From JAOTWJ01 sp036398175 (GTDB lineage Bacteria > Gemmatimonadota > Gemmatimonadetes > Gemmatimonadales > GWC2-71-9): a stretch of 31,007 bases of DNA. This document shows, piece after piece, positions 23,467 to 31,003 of the stretch (within the stretch, counting starts at the first letter, position 1; the number at the start of each line of letters is the position of its first letter). Location: positions 1-31,007 of the forward strand of contig DASWHL010000083.1 in assembly GCA_036398175.1 (NCBI GenBank), in the 5' to 3' direction. A model generated the notes under the pieces. The model was given only the letters and a program-made list of their open reading frames with translations, was not told the origin of the DNA and searched no databases. The position numbers and the translations under genes were made by a program.

Positions 23467-23612
23467 CAAGCGCTGTTCCCCGCGGATGGGATCACGGAAG
23501 CCGGTGCAAGTCCGGCGCGGCCCCGCCACTGTAACGGGTGCAACACGCGGCTCACTGCCACTGGGATGTCCCGGGAAGGCGAGCGCGCGCGGCCCGTAGC
23601 CAGGAGACGAGC
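23467..23612 (+). ncRNA. Cobalamin (B12) riboswitch
   Basis: A classic adenosylcobalamin-type aptamer. The conserved blocks occur in order: GGAAGCCGGTGCAAGTCCGG beginning at 23496, then GCGGCCCCGCCACTGTAACGG ending at 23537 (core stem with the conserved GCCACTG), the ACTGCCACTGGG block at 23553-23564, a GGGAAGG at 23573-23579, and the B12-box-type AGCCAGGAGAC at 23598-23608. It precedes btuF, which fits repression of cobalamin uptake when the vitamin is plentiful. The exact ends of the outer stem are uncertain by about 10 bases. The expression platform is discussed in the next entry. Confidence 0.95.
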
Positions 23613-23695
23613 CCCCCCGCAACCACCCCGAACCCTCGAGGGAGGGCCGGTGGACCGACTCGTCGCATACGACGCGCCAGACCGCCCGGACCCCG
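23613..23695 (+). promoter_or_regulatory. Riboswitch expression platform region
   Basis: Between the aptamer and btuF, CCCTC at 23633-23637 can pair with GAGGG at 23642-23646, forming a short GC-rich hairpin. No run of T follows, so it is not a standard intrinsic terminator. A GGAGGG within the hairpin resembles a Shine-Dalgarno but is some 50 bases before the assigned start. Control could be by translation or Rho, which the sequence does not settle. Confidence 0.35.
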
Positions 23696-24562
23696 GTGCG
23701 CGTGCGCGTCGTCGCTCCCGGACCTAGACAGGCGTTTCGCTTCGCGGCGGTCGCGGCGGTCGCGGCGGTCGCGTGCGGGCCTGGTCGCACGCCCGAGGTG
23801 GGCGGCGCGGCGCGGCGCGTCGTCTCGCTCGCGCCGGCCTTCACGGAGATCCTCTTTGCCATCGGGGCGGGCGACCGCATGGTCGGGCGCACGTCGTGGT
23901 GCGACACGCCCCCGGCCGCGCTGGACGTGCCCAGCGTCGGCGACGGGCTGTCCCCGAACGTCGAGGCCATCCTCGCCCGGAATCCGGATCTCGTGGTGGT
24001 GTATGCCTCCGCCGCCAACGCGGCCGCGGCGGAGCGCCTGGCCGGCCTTGGCATCCGGACGCTCACGCTTCCCATGGACCGCCTGGCGCACGTGGCGGAC
24101 GCGGCCCGGATGCTGGGGGACGCCACGGGCGTCGGGGACCAGGCGCACGCCCTGGCCGCGCGCTTCACCGCCGCGCTCGATTCGGCGCACGCGGTCCCGC
24201 CGCGCGCCGCGCCGCGGCGGGTCCTGCTCCTCGCGTGGGACGCGCCGCCCATCGTGATCGGCGGCGGGAGCTTCCAGCACGAGCTGGCGACCCTGGCCGG
24301 CGCGGAGAACGTGTTCGCGGACCTGCCGCAGCCGTCGGCCCAGGTGACGATCGAGACGATTGCCGCGCGCGACCCCGACCTCGTGCTCCTGCTCGGCGAG
24401 GGCCAGCCGTCCTGGGCCGCGCGGCCCGAGTGGCAGGTTGTGCGGGCCATCCGCGAGCGGCGCTTCGGCGCCGTGCGGGGAACCGAGTTCGCCCGCCCCA
24501 CGTTCCGCGCGCTCGACGCCGTCCGGTCGCTCCGGGCCGCGCTCGATGTGGCGGCGCGATGA
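23696..24562 (+). CDS. btuF: Cobalamin ABC transporter substrate-binding lipoprotein
   Basis: A 288-residue periplasmic binding protein of the BtuF/FecB (helical-backbone, Peripla_BP_2) type. The N-terminus is a lipoprotein signal with AVAC, giving Cys27 as the likely lipidation site. RVVSLAPAFTEILFAIGAGDRMVGRTSWCDTP near residue 40 (key parts: VVSLAPAFTEIL and VGRTSWCDTP) strongly matches BtuF, whose SWCD-type segment is common in B12 binders. The GTG at 23696 and another at 23702 are both possible starts. The riboswitch upstream and btuC-btuD-btuB downstream identify the ligand as a cobalamin or cobinamide. Confidence 0.92.
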   Translation: MRVRVVAPGPRQAFRFAAVAAVAAVACGPGRTPEVGGAARRVVSLAPAFTEILFAIGAGDRMVGRTSWCDTPPAALDVPSVGDGLSPNVEAILARNPDLVVVYASAANAAAAERLAGLGIRTLTLPMDRLAHVADAARMLGDATGVGDQAHALAARFTAALDSAHAVPPRAAPRRVLLLAWDAPPIVIGGGSFQHELATLAGAENVFADLPQPSAQVTIETIAARDPDLVLLLGEGQPSWAARPEWQVVRAIRERRFGAVRGTEFARPTFRALDAVRSLRAALDVAAR

Positions 24563-25530
24563 GTCGCTGGCCCGTGCTCCTCGTGCTCGCCGCCCTGGCG
24601 CTGCTGGCCGGCGTCGTGGTGGGGCCCGCCGACCTGGGCCTTGGCGCCGCGCTGCGGGCGCTGGGCGGTGCGGGCGATCCCACCACGCTCGCCATCGTGC
24701 GCGAGCTGCGCGTGCCCCGCGTCCTGCTGGCGTTTCTCGTCGGCGGGAGCCTGGCCGTGACGGGCGCCGTCCTCCAGGCCCTCGTGCGCAACCCGCTCGC
24801 GGACCCGTACCTGCTCGGCCTCTCGGGCGGGGCGGGCCTCGGGGCCGTGGCCGCCATCGCGCTCGGGGTGGCGGGCGCCTGGAGCGTGCCGCTCGCGGCC
24901 GCGGCCGGCGCGCTCGCGGCCATCGTCCTGGTCTATCGGCTGGCCGTGGTGGCGGACGCCGTGCTCGACACGCGCGTCCTCCTCCTCGCCGGCGTCGTGG
25001 TCGGGAGCTTCGCGGCGGCGCTCGTGGGCGCCATCTTGGCGCTCTCTCCCGCCGAGGGGTTGCGCAGCGCGTTGCTCTGGCTGCTCGGCGGGTTCGACGC
25101 CGCGTCCTGGTCCGCGGTCGGCATCTTCGCCGCCTACGCCGTCCTGCCGCTCGCCATGCTGGCCCGCGAGAGCCGGATGCTCGATCTGCTCTCGCTGGGC
25201 GAGGAGCCCGCGCGGTTCCTGGGCGCCGACGTCGAGCCGCTCAAGCGCCGGCTCTATCTCGCCAGCTCGCTGCTCACCGCGGCGGCCGTGGCCGTCTCCG
25301 GCATCATCGGGTTCGTGGGGCTCGTGGTCCCGCACGCCGTGCGCGTGCTCTGGGGCGCGCGCCACGGGAGCCTGCTGCCCTCGGCGTTCCTGCTGGGCGG
25401 CGCCCTGCTCGCGGCCGCGGACGCGGTGGCGCGCACGGCGTTCGCGCCCCTGAGCCTCCCGGTGGGGGTCGTGACGGCCATCGTGGGCGTGCCCGTGTTT
25501 GCGGTCCTGGTGCGGTCATGGGCGACCTGA
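24559..25530 (+). CDS. btuC: Cobalamin ABC transporter permease
   Basis: A 323-residue FecCD-family inner-membrane permease with about ten hydrophobic helices. RVPRVLLAFLVGGSLAVTGAVLQALVRNPLADPYLLGLSGGA is seen in part (key parts: RVPRVLLAFLVGG, GAVLQ, NPLADPYLLG), a diagnostic pattern. VSGIIGFVGLVVPHAVR near residue 250 is the coupling-helix region that contacts the ATPase. Two copies with BtuD form the translocator for the BtuF ligand. The ATG overlaps the btuF stop (ATGA), and the end overlaps btuD by 13 bases. Confidence 0.93.
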   Translation: MSRWPVLLVLAALALLAGVVVGPADLGLGAALRALGGAGDPTTLAIVRELRVPRVLLAFLVGGSLAVTGAVLQALVRNPLADPYLLGLSGGAGLGAVAAIALGVAGAWSVPLAAAAGALAAIVLVYRLAVVADAVLDTRVLLLAGVVVGSFAAALVGAILALSPAEGLRSALLWLLGGFDAASWSAVGIFAAYAVLPLAMLARESRMLDLLSLGEEPARFLGADVEPLKRRLYLASSLLTAAAVAVSGIIGFVGLVVPHAVRVLWGARHGSLLPSAFLLGGALLAAADAVARTAFAPLSLPVGVVTAIVGVPVFAVLVRSWAT

Positions 25531-26348
25531 TCTTCGAGGCGCGCGCCGCCTCGTATCGCTATCCGGGCGCGCGGGACGACGCCGTCTCGGGCGCCGACGT
25601 CGCGGTCCCGGCCGGCGCCCTCGTGGGCGTCGTCGGGCCGAACGGCTGCGGCAAGACCACGTTGCTTCAGCTGCTGGTCGGGACGCGCCGCCCCAGTGCC
25701 GGAACGGTGCGGGCCCTGGGCCGTCCGGCGGCCGAATGGCGGCGGCGGGACCTCGCGCGCCGCGTGGCCGTGGTGGCGCAGCGCGAGGAGCCGGTGTTTC
25801 CGCTCCGCGTACGGGACGCCGTGCGGCTGGGCCGCTATCCGCACGTCGGCCCGTTCCGGCCGTTCTCCGCGGAGGACGATCGGGCGGTGGACCGGGCGCT
25901 CGAGCGCGCCGATGCGGCGCACCTGGCCGACCGCTGGATCCAGGCCCTGTCCGGCGGCGAGTGGCAGCGGGTGCGCATCGCGCGCGCGCTCGCGCAGGAG
26001 CCCGAAGTGCTCGTGCTCGACGAGGCCACCGCCAACCTCGATCTCCGGCACGAGATGGAGACGTTCGAGCTGGTGACGGGGCTGGTGCGCGGGCAGGGGC
26101 TGACGGGCGTGCTGGTCACGCATCACGTCAATCTCGTGGCGCGGTTCGTGGACGCGCTGGCTGTCCTCGATGGCGGGCGCGTGGTGGCCACGGGACCGCC
26201 GGCGGACGTGCTGCGACGCGACGTGATCGAGCGCGTGTTCGCGTGGCCGGTCGCAATTACCCAATGGAACCGAGTTCCCCAGATCGTCCCGCTGCTCACG
26301 GGTGAGCGGCGGCGAGCCGACGCACAGAACGGAGAGCAAACAGAATGA
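25518..26348 (+). CDS. btuD: Cobalamin ABC transporter ATP-binding protein
   Basis: A 276-residue ABC ATPase. Walker A is GPNGCGKTT from residue 40, the signature is LSGGEWQRVRIARAL, Walker B is VLVLDEATANLD, and the switch His is in VTHHVN. The class resembles FecE/BtuD-type iron and B12 importers. It powers BtuC. The ATG lies in the last codons of btuC, and its stop overlaps the btuB ATG. The C-terminal ~35 residues after the usual core, around WPVAITQWN, are slightly extended compared with minimal family members. Confidence 0.94.
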   Translation: MGDLIFEARAASYRYPGARDDAVSGADVAVPAGALVGVVGPNGCGKTTLLQLLVGTRRPSAGTVRALGRPAAEWRRRDLARRVAVVAQREEPVFPLRVRDAVRLGRYPHVGPFRPFSAEDDRAVDRALERADAAHLADRWIQALSGGEWQRVRIARALAQEPEVLVLDEATANLDLRHEMETFELVTGLVRGQGLTGVLVTHHVNLVARFVDALAVLDGGRVVATGPPADVLRRDVIERVFAWPVAITQWNRVPQIVPLLTGERRRADAQNGEQTE

Positions 26349-28306
26349 CAGGAACAGCAAGACGCGCAGTCGCCGGAGTCGTCTGGTGTGGACTGGCCTC
26401 CGCGGCCGCCGCCCAGGAGCAGCGGGACACCACCGCGCTGGCACCGATCGTCGTGACCGCCACCCGGACACCGCTCCCCGAGGACCGCCTGGGGACCCGG
26501 GTGACGGTCCTCACCGCGACGGATCTCCGGGCGGCCGGCTATGAGACGGTGAGCGCGGCCCTCGAGGGCATCGCGGGGCTCTCCGTGGCCAGAACCGGCG
26601 GCCCGGGGTCCGCGACCTCGGTGTTCCTCCGTGGCGGCGAGAGCGATTACGTGAAGGTGCTGGTGGATGGGATCCCACTGAACGAGCCCGGCGGCGCCTA
26701 CGATTTCGCGCACCTGACGACGGAGAACGTGGATCGGATCGAGATCGTGCGCGGGCCCACGAGCGTGCTGTACGGCTCGGACGCGGTGGCCGGCGTCGTC
26801 CACCTCGTGACGCGGACGGGTGGGTCGCGGTACGCGGCCCACGTGCGTGGCGGGACGTACGGGACGGTCGAGGCGGACGCGGAAGTCGCCGGGGGGCAGC
26901 AGGAGGCATCCTATGCGGTGAGCGGCGCCTGGCGCCGGTCCGACGGCCTGTTCCCGGTGAACAGCGGGTACGAGAACGCGAGCATCGCGGGCCGGCTCCG
27001 CGTCGCGCCCGCCGCCGGCACGTCCGCCGACTTCACGATCCGCACCGTGAACGCCACCTACCGGTACCCGACGGACGGGGCCGGCAACGTGGTGGACACC
27101 AACCAGCACCAGCTCACCCGCACCACGACGCTCGGCCTGACCCTCGGCCAGCAGCTGCATCCCCGCGCCCGCGCGCACCTGGCGCTCCGGAGCAACGCGA
27201 TCGGCGGCGGCATTGACGACGCGCCGGACGGGCCGGGCGATACGCTCGGCGCCTACGCGTATCGCAGTCAGCGCGACCTCGACCGGCGGCTCGTGGACCT
27301 GTGGGCGGACTGGCGCGTGGCCCCCGACCTCACGCTCACGGGCGGCGGCGGATACGAGCACCAGCGGGACCGCAGCACCGACGAGGGCCGGACCGAGTTC
27401 GGCCCGTACGGATCCACCACCGACGCCCGGCGCCACAACTGGGCCGCGTACGCCGAGGCGGCGTTCGTGCGCGGGCCGGCCACGCTCACGGCGGGCGCGC
27501 GATGGGATCGCAACGAGCGGTTCGGGTCGTTCCTGACGTGGCGGGCGGGCGCCAGCGCCATGACGCCGGTTGGGCTCCGCGCCTTCGCGTCCGCCGGCAC
27601 CGGGTTCAAGGAGCCCACCTTCTTCGAGCAGTTCGGCGGGAGCTTCGTCGTCGGGAACCCGGACCTGACGCCCGAGCGCAGCGTGAGCTGGGAAGTGGGG
27701 CTCGAGCACTCGCTCCTGGGATCCCGGGCGCGTGTGTCGGCCGGCTGGTTCGGGCAGCGGTTTCGGGACCTGATTCAATATGCGTTCACGCCGGTGACGC
27801 CGGATGGCGCCAACTACGTCAACCTGGCCGCCGCGAACGCGGATGGGATCGAGGTGGAGGCGACGCTGGTCCCCGTGCCGCGGGTCCGGGTGGGCGGCCA
27901 GTACACGTACCTGCGCACCAGGGTGACCGATGCCGGCGTGCTGCCCGACGACGATGCGGCCTTCCGCGCCGGCGACCGGCTGCTCCGGCGCCCGACGCGC
28001 GCCGCCGCCTTCCGCGCCCGCTGGGATGGGGGCGTGGTGGGCGCGCACGGCGCCCTCCGCTGGACCGGCAGCCGCGCGGACGCGGACTTCAGCGGGTTCC
28101 CCGCGACCCGCGTGGAGCTCCCCGCCTACACCGTGGTGGATCTCGCCGTCTCCCTGCGCCCGTTCCGCGCACGCGCTCCGCTCGGCGCCTCCGCCATCGA
28201 GCTGCACGTCAGGAACCTGTTCGACACCGATTACCAGATGGCCTACGGCTTCCCCGCGCAAGGGCGGGTGGTGCTGGTGGGCGTGAGACTCGGGACGGAG
28301 CGGTAG
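26345..28306 (+). CDS. btuB: TonB-dependent outer-membrane cobalamin receptor
   Basis: A 653-residue outer-membrane receptor with a signal peptide ending AAAAQ, a TonB-box-like APIVVTATRT near residues 33-42, an N-terminal plug with VFLRGGESDYVKVLVDGIPLNEPGG and NVDRIEIVRGPTSVLYGSDAVAGVV parts typical of BtuB, and a 22-strand barrel pattern to the C-terminus (NLFDTDYQMAYGFP). Position in the riboswitch operon after btuFCD supports cobalamin uptake rather than a siderophore. The protein ends ...LGTER rather than in the usual C-terminal aromatic residue. The ATG overlaps the btuD stop (ATGA). Confidence 0.92.
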   Translation: MTGTARRAVAGVVWCGLASAAAAQEQRDTTALAPIVVTATRTPLPEDRLGTRVTVLTATDLRAAGYETVSAALEGIAGLSVARTGGPGSATSVFLRGGESDYVKVLVDGIPLNEPGGAYDFAHLTTENVDRIEIVRGPTSVLYGSDAVAGVVHLVTRTGGSRYAAHVRGGTYGTVEADAEVAGGQQEASYAVSGAWRRSDGLFPVNSGYENASIAGRLRVAPAAGTSADFTIRTVNATYRYPTDGAGNVVDTNQHQLTRTTTLGLTLGQQLHPRARAHLALRSNAIGGGIDDAPDGPGDTLGAYAYRSQRDLDRRLVDLWADWRVAPDLTLTGGGGYEHQRDRSTDEGRTEFGPYGSTTDARRHNWAAYAEAAFVRGPATLTAGARWDRNERFGSFLTWRAGASAMTPVGLRAFASAGTGFKEPTFFEQFGGSFVVGNPDLTPERSVSWEVGLEHSLLGSRARVSAGWFGQRFRDLIQYAFTPVTPDGANYVNLAAANADGIEVEATLVPVPRVRVGGQYTYLRTRVTDAGVLPDDDAAFRAGDRLLRRPTRAAAFRARWDGGVVGAHGALRWTGSRADADFSGFPATRVELPAYTVVDLAVSLRPFRARAPLGASAIELHVRNLFDTDYQMAYGFPAQGRVVLVGVRLGTER

Positions 28307-28325
28307 AGAACAGGAGAATTGTTCT
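28307..28325 (+). promoter_or_regulatory. Inverted repeat AGAACA-N7-TGTTCT upstream of recO
   Basis: A perfect 6-base dyad with a 7-base spacer lies in the 31-base gap between btuB and recO. It is AT-richer than its surroundings, and the loop contains a GGAG. It could be an operator or a weak RNA hairpin. I know of no regulator with exactly this spacing, so no protein is proposed. Confidence 0.35.
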
Positions 28326-28337
28326 ACATTTGCTGCA

Positions 28338-29078
28338 ATGCTGATCACCACTCCGGCCGTCGTCCTCCAGGCGTTTCCGTACGGCGACACGTCGCGCATC
28401 CTGCGGCTCGCGACGCGGGACCACGGGGTGCAGAGCGTGATCGCGAAAGGGGCCATGCGGCCCCGGTCGCGGTTCATCGGGCGGCTGCAAGTGCTGTCCG
28501 AGGGCGTGGCCCGGTTCTACTACCGCTCTACCCGCGACCTGCACACGCTGGCCGGGTTCGACGTGACCGATCAGCACGTGGAGCTGGCGGGAGATCTCCG
28601 GCGGTTCGCGGCCGCGGCGGCGCTGGCGGAGCTGGTGCTGCGCACCGCCCACGAGGAACCGCAGCCCGAGGTGTTCGCGACGCTCGCCGACACGCTCCGG
28701 GCGCTGGCGGCGGCACCGCCGGACCGGGTGGACCTGGTGGCCCTCGCCGGGGTCTGGCACACCGTGATCATGCTCGGCTTTGCCCCCACGGTGGACCAGT
28801 GCGTGCGCTGCGAGCGGCCGCTCGGCAGCCGGGCGTGGTTCGCGCTCGCCGAAGGTGGGCTGCTCTGTGAAGCCTGCGGGCAGGGCACCGGCGCCGGCGC
28901 GCTCGGCGCGGACGATCAGGTGGCCCTGCGAGCGTTCCTCGAAGGGTGCGAGGGCGGCGTGGCGCTGCCCGCGCCGCACGTGGCCGCGCACCGGCGGCTG
29001 CTCGCGCGCTTCATCCGGCGTCACGTGGCCGACGACGCCCGGTTGCCGGCGCTGGCGTTCTGGGAGACCATCGGGTGA
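28338..29078 (+). CDS. recO: DNA repair protein RecO
   Basis: A recombination mediator in the RecFOR pathway that helps load RecA onto SSB-coated single-stranded DNA. The 246-residue protein begins with the OB-fold pattern AVVLQAFPYGDTSRILRLATRDHG, then KGAMRPRSRF, and has a C-terminal zinc site with Cys155 and Cys158 (CVRC) plus Cys177 and Cys180 (CEAC), typical of RecO outside Enterobacteria. The ATG at 28338 is the first usable start; the GGAG at 28313-28316 is rather far upstream. Its stop overlaps the selB GTG. Confidence 0.93.
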   Translation: MLITTPAVVLQAFPYGDTSRILRLATRDHGVQSVIAKGAMRPRSRFIGRLQVLSEGVARFYYRSTRDLHTLAGFDVTDQHVELAGDLRRFAAAAALAELVLRTAHEEPQPEVFATLADTLRALAAAPPDRVDLVALAGVWHTVIMLGFAPTVDQCVRCERPLGSRAWFALAEGGLLCEACGQGTGAGALGADDQVALRAFLEGCEGGVALPAPHVAAHRRLLARFIRRHVADDARLPALAFWETIG

Positions 29079-30958
29079 CCCGGCACGTCGTGATCGGCAC
29101 GGCGGGGCACGTGGACCACGGCAAGACGGCGCTGGTACGCGCGCTTACCGGCGTGGACACCGACCGGCTCGAGGAGGAGAAGCGCCGCGGCATCACGATC
29201 GAGCTGGGCTTCGCGCGGTGCGCACTCGACGGCGTGGACGCGGGGATCGTGGACGTGCCCGGCCACGAGGACTTCGTCCGCACCATGGTCGCGGGTGCCA
29301 CGGGCATAGACCTGGCGCTCCTCGTGGTTGCGGCCGACGAGAGTGTCATGCCGCAGACGGTCGAGCACGTGGCGATCCTCGACTTCCTCGGCATCCCGGC
29401 GGGCGTTGTGGCGGTGACCAAGGCGGACCTGGTAGAGCCGGCGTGGCTCGACCTGGTCCGGAGCGACGTGCGCGAGCGACTGGGCGGCGCCCGGATCCGG
29501 TGGACCGACGTCGTCCCCGTCTCGAGCGTCACGGGAGCCGGCCTCCCCGAGCTGCGCGCGGCACTCGCCCGGGCGGCCGGGCATGCGCGCGCGCGCCAGG
29601 CGGATGACCTCTTCCGCCTGCCGGTGGACCGCGCCTTCAGTGTGGCGGGCGCTGGCACCGTGGTTACCGGCACCGTGTGGAGCGGCACCGTCCGGGTGGG
29701 CGACGAGGTGGCCCTGCTACCGGGCCGGATCCGGGGCCGCGTGCGGGGCGTCCAGACGCACGGGGAACCCCGGTCCTCGGCGGAGCCCGGGCGCCGGACG
29801 GCGCTGGCCCTCTCGGGTGTTGAACGCGAGGCGGCCACTCGCGGCGCCACGGTGGTGCAGGGAAGCGCCTGGCGCGAAACGGAGGCGCTGGACGCGGCGC
29901 TCACCCTGCTGCCCACCGCGCCCGCCATCGGGCAGCGCTCGCGCGTGCGCGTCCACGTGGGGACCGCGGAGGTACTGGCCCGGGTGACCCCGGCTGGCGA
30001 GGCCGTGCCGCCGGGTGGGGCGGGCACGGTCCGATTCCGGTTCGAGGAGCCGGTCGTGGTCCGGTGGGGCGACCGCCTGGTCATCCGGGCGTACTCGCCA
30101 CCCACCACCATCGGTGGCGCCGTCGTCGGCGACCCGTGGCCGGCGCCGCGCCCGCGCCGCCCGGCGGACGTCGGCCCGCTGCTCGCGGGGCCCGTCGAAC
30201 GCGTGGTGGCCGCCGTGCGCCGCGCGGGCGGGCGGGGCGTGCCCCTGGAGCATCTGCCGGTGCGGTTGGGGATCCCGCCGGCCGACGTCGAGTCCACGGT
30301 TCGGGCGGCGTCCTCGGCCACGGTCACGGTGGGCGGGCGCCTGCTGGCCCGGCAGATCCTGGACGAGGCGATCGCCGCGGTTCGCCGGGCCCTGGCCGAC
30401 TACCACGCGGCACATCGGCTGGAGCCCGGAATGCCCATGGAACAGCTCCGCCAGATCCACCCAGACGCCGACATCGTCGAAGCAGGCCTCGACCTCCTGA
30501 CCCGGGACGGAACCGCGGCGGTCGAGGGGAACCGGGCACGGCTTTCGACCCATGCCGCCGCTCCGACCGCCGCAGACGCGGGCGTGATCGAATCGGTACG
30601 GAACGCGCTGCGGGCTGCGGGGTCTGAGGGGTTGACGACCGAGGAACTCGGGGCGGTGCCGGGCGACGTGCCGATCGGGGCCGTCCTGAACTTCCTGGTG
30701 GGGAAGGCCGCGGTCGTCCGGATCGGGCGCAACCGTTTCCTCGACGCGGACATCATTCAGGATGTGCTGCGCCACGCCCGGCAGGAGCTGGCCGAGTCCG
30801 GTGAATTGGGGCCTGCGCAACTGCGTGCCAGGCTTGGACTTACGCGGAAGTACTCCATCCCGTTGCTGGAGTGGCTGGACGCCCAGGGCTACACGATCCG
30901 GCGGGGGGATATCCGCGTGCCGGGGCCGCGCTTGACAGGAAGTCTGGCAGATTCGTAA
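29075..30958 (+). CDS. selB: Selenocysteine-specific translation elongation factor
   Basis: A 627-residue EF-Tu-like GTPase that brings Sec-tRNA(Sec) to UGA codons followed by a SECIS element. The GTPase domain has GHVDHGKT at residues 11-18, DRLEEEKRRGITIELGFA (the SelB-specific version of the switch region), DVPGHEDF and VTKADL. Beta-barrel domains follow to about residue 370; the C-terminal ~250 residues contain winged-helix-like segments (for example the final RKYSIPLLEWLDAQGYTIRRGD) that bind SECIS RNA. It starts at GTG overlapping the recO stop (GTGA). No selA, selC, selD or selenoprotein gene is visible in the window, but this gene implies they exist elsewhere. Confidence 0.95.
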   Translation: MTRHVVIGTAGHVDHGKTALVRALTGVDTDRLEEEKRRGITIELGFARCALDGVDAGIVDVPGHEDFVRTMVAGATGIDLALLVVAADESVMPQTVEHVAILDFLGIPAGVVAVTKADLVEPAWLDLVRSDVRERLGGARIRWTDVVPVSSVTGAGLPELRAALARAAGHARARQADDLFRLPVDRAFSVAGAGTVVTGTVWSGTVRVGDEVALLPGRIRGRVRGVQTHGEPRSSAEPGRRTALALSGVEREAATRGATVVQGSAWRETEALDAALTLLPTAPAIGQRSRVRVHVGTAEVLARVTPAGEAVPPGGAGTVRFRFEEPVVVRWGDRLVIRAYSPPTTIGGAVVGDPWPAPRPRRPADVGPLLAGPVERVVAAVRRAGGRGVPLEHLPVRLGIPPADVESTVRAASSATVTVGGRLLARQILDEAIAAVRRALADYHAAHRLEPGMPMEQLRQIHPDADIVEAGLDLLTRDGTAAVEGNRARLSTHAAAPTAADAGVIESVRNALRAAGSEGLTTEELGAVPGDVPIGAVLNFLVGKAAVVRIGRNRFLDADIIQDVLRHARQELAESGELGPAQLRARLGLTRKYSIPLLEWLDAQGYTIRRGDIRVPGPRLTGSLADS

Positions 30959-30961
30959 CTT
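30932..30961 (+). promoter_or_regulatory. Candidate sigma70 promoter at the end of selB
   Basis: A perfect TTGACA at 30932-30937, in the last codons of selB, is followed after 18 bases by TAACTT at 30956-30961, which overlaps the selB stop. It would drive a gene just beyond the window. Confidence 0.5.
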
Positions 30962-30997
30962 GGTTTCCGTAGGGAAGTTAGAACTGCCAGTCAGCCC

Positions 30998-31003
30998 AAG
31001 GAG
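30998..31003 (+). promoter_or_regulatory. Ribosome binding site of a gene beyond the window
   Basis: AAGGAG lies four bases from the right edge. With usual spacing, a start codon is expected within about 10 bases after the window end. The 49 bases after selB contain no gene. Confidence 0.45.

Noticed and set aside
22330..25365. Very long open frame on the minus strand (about 1000 codons)
   Set aside because: It lies opposite four well-supported features including the riboswitch and btuFC. Its product is rich in Arg, Gly, His and Pro with no domain, as expected of antisense frames in GC-rich DNA.
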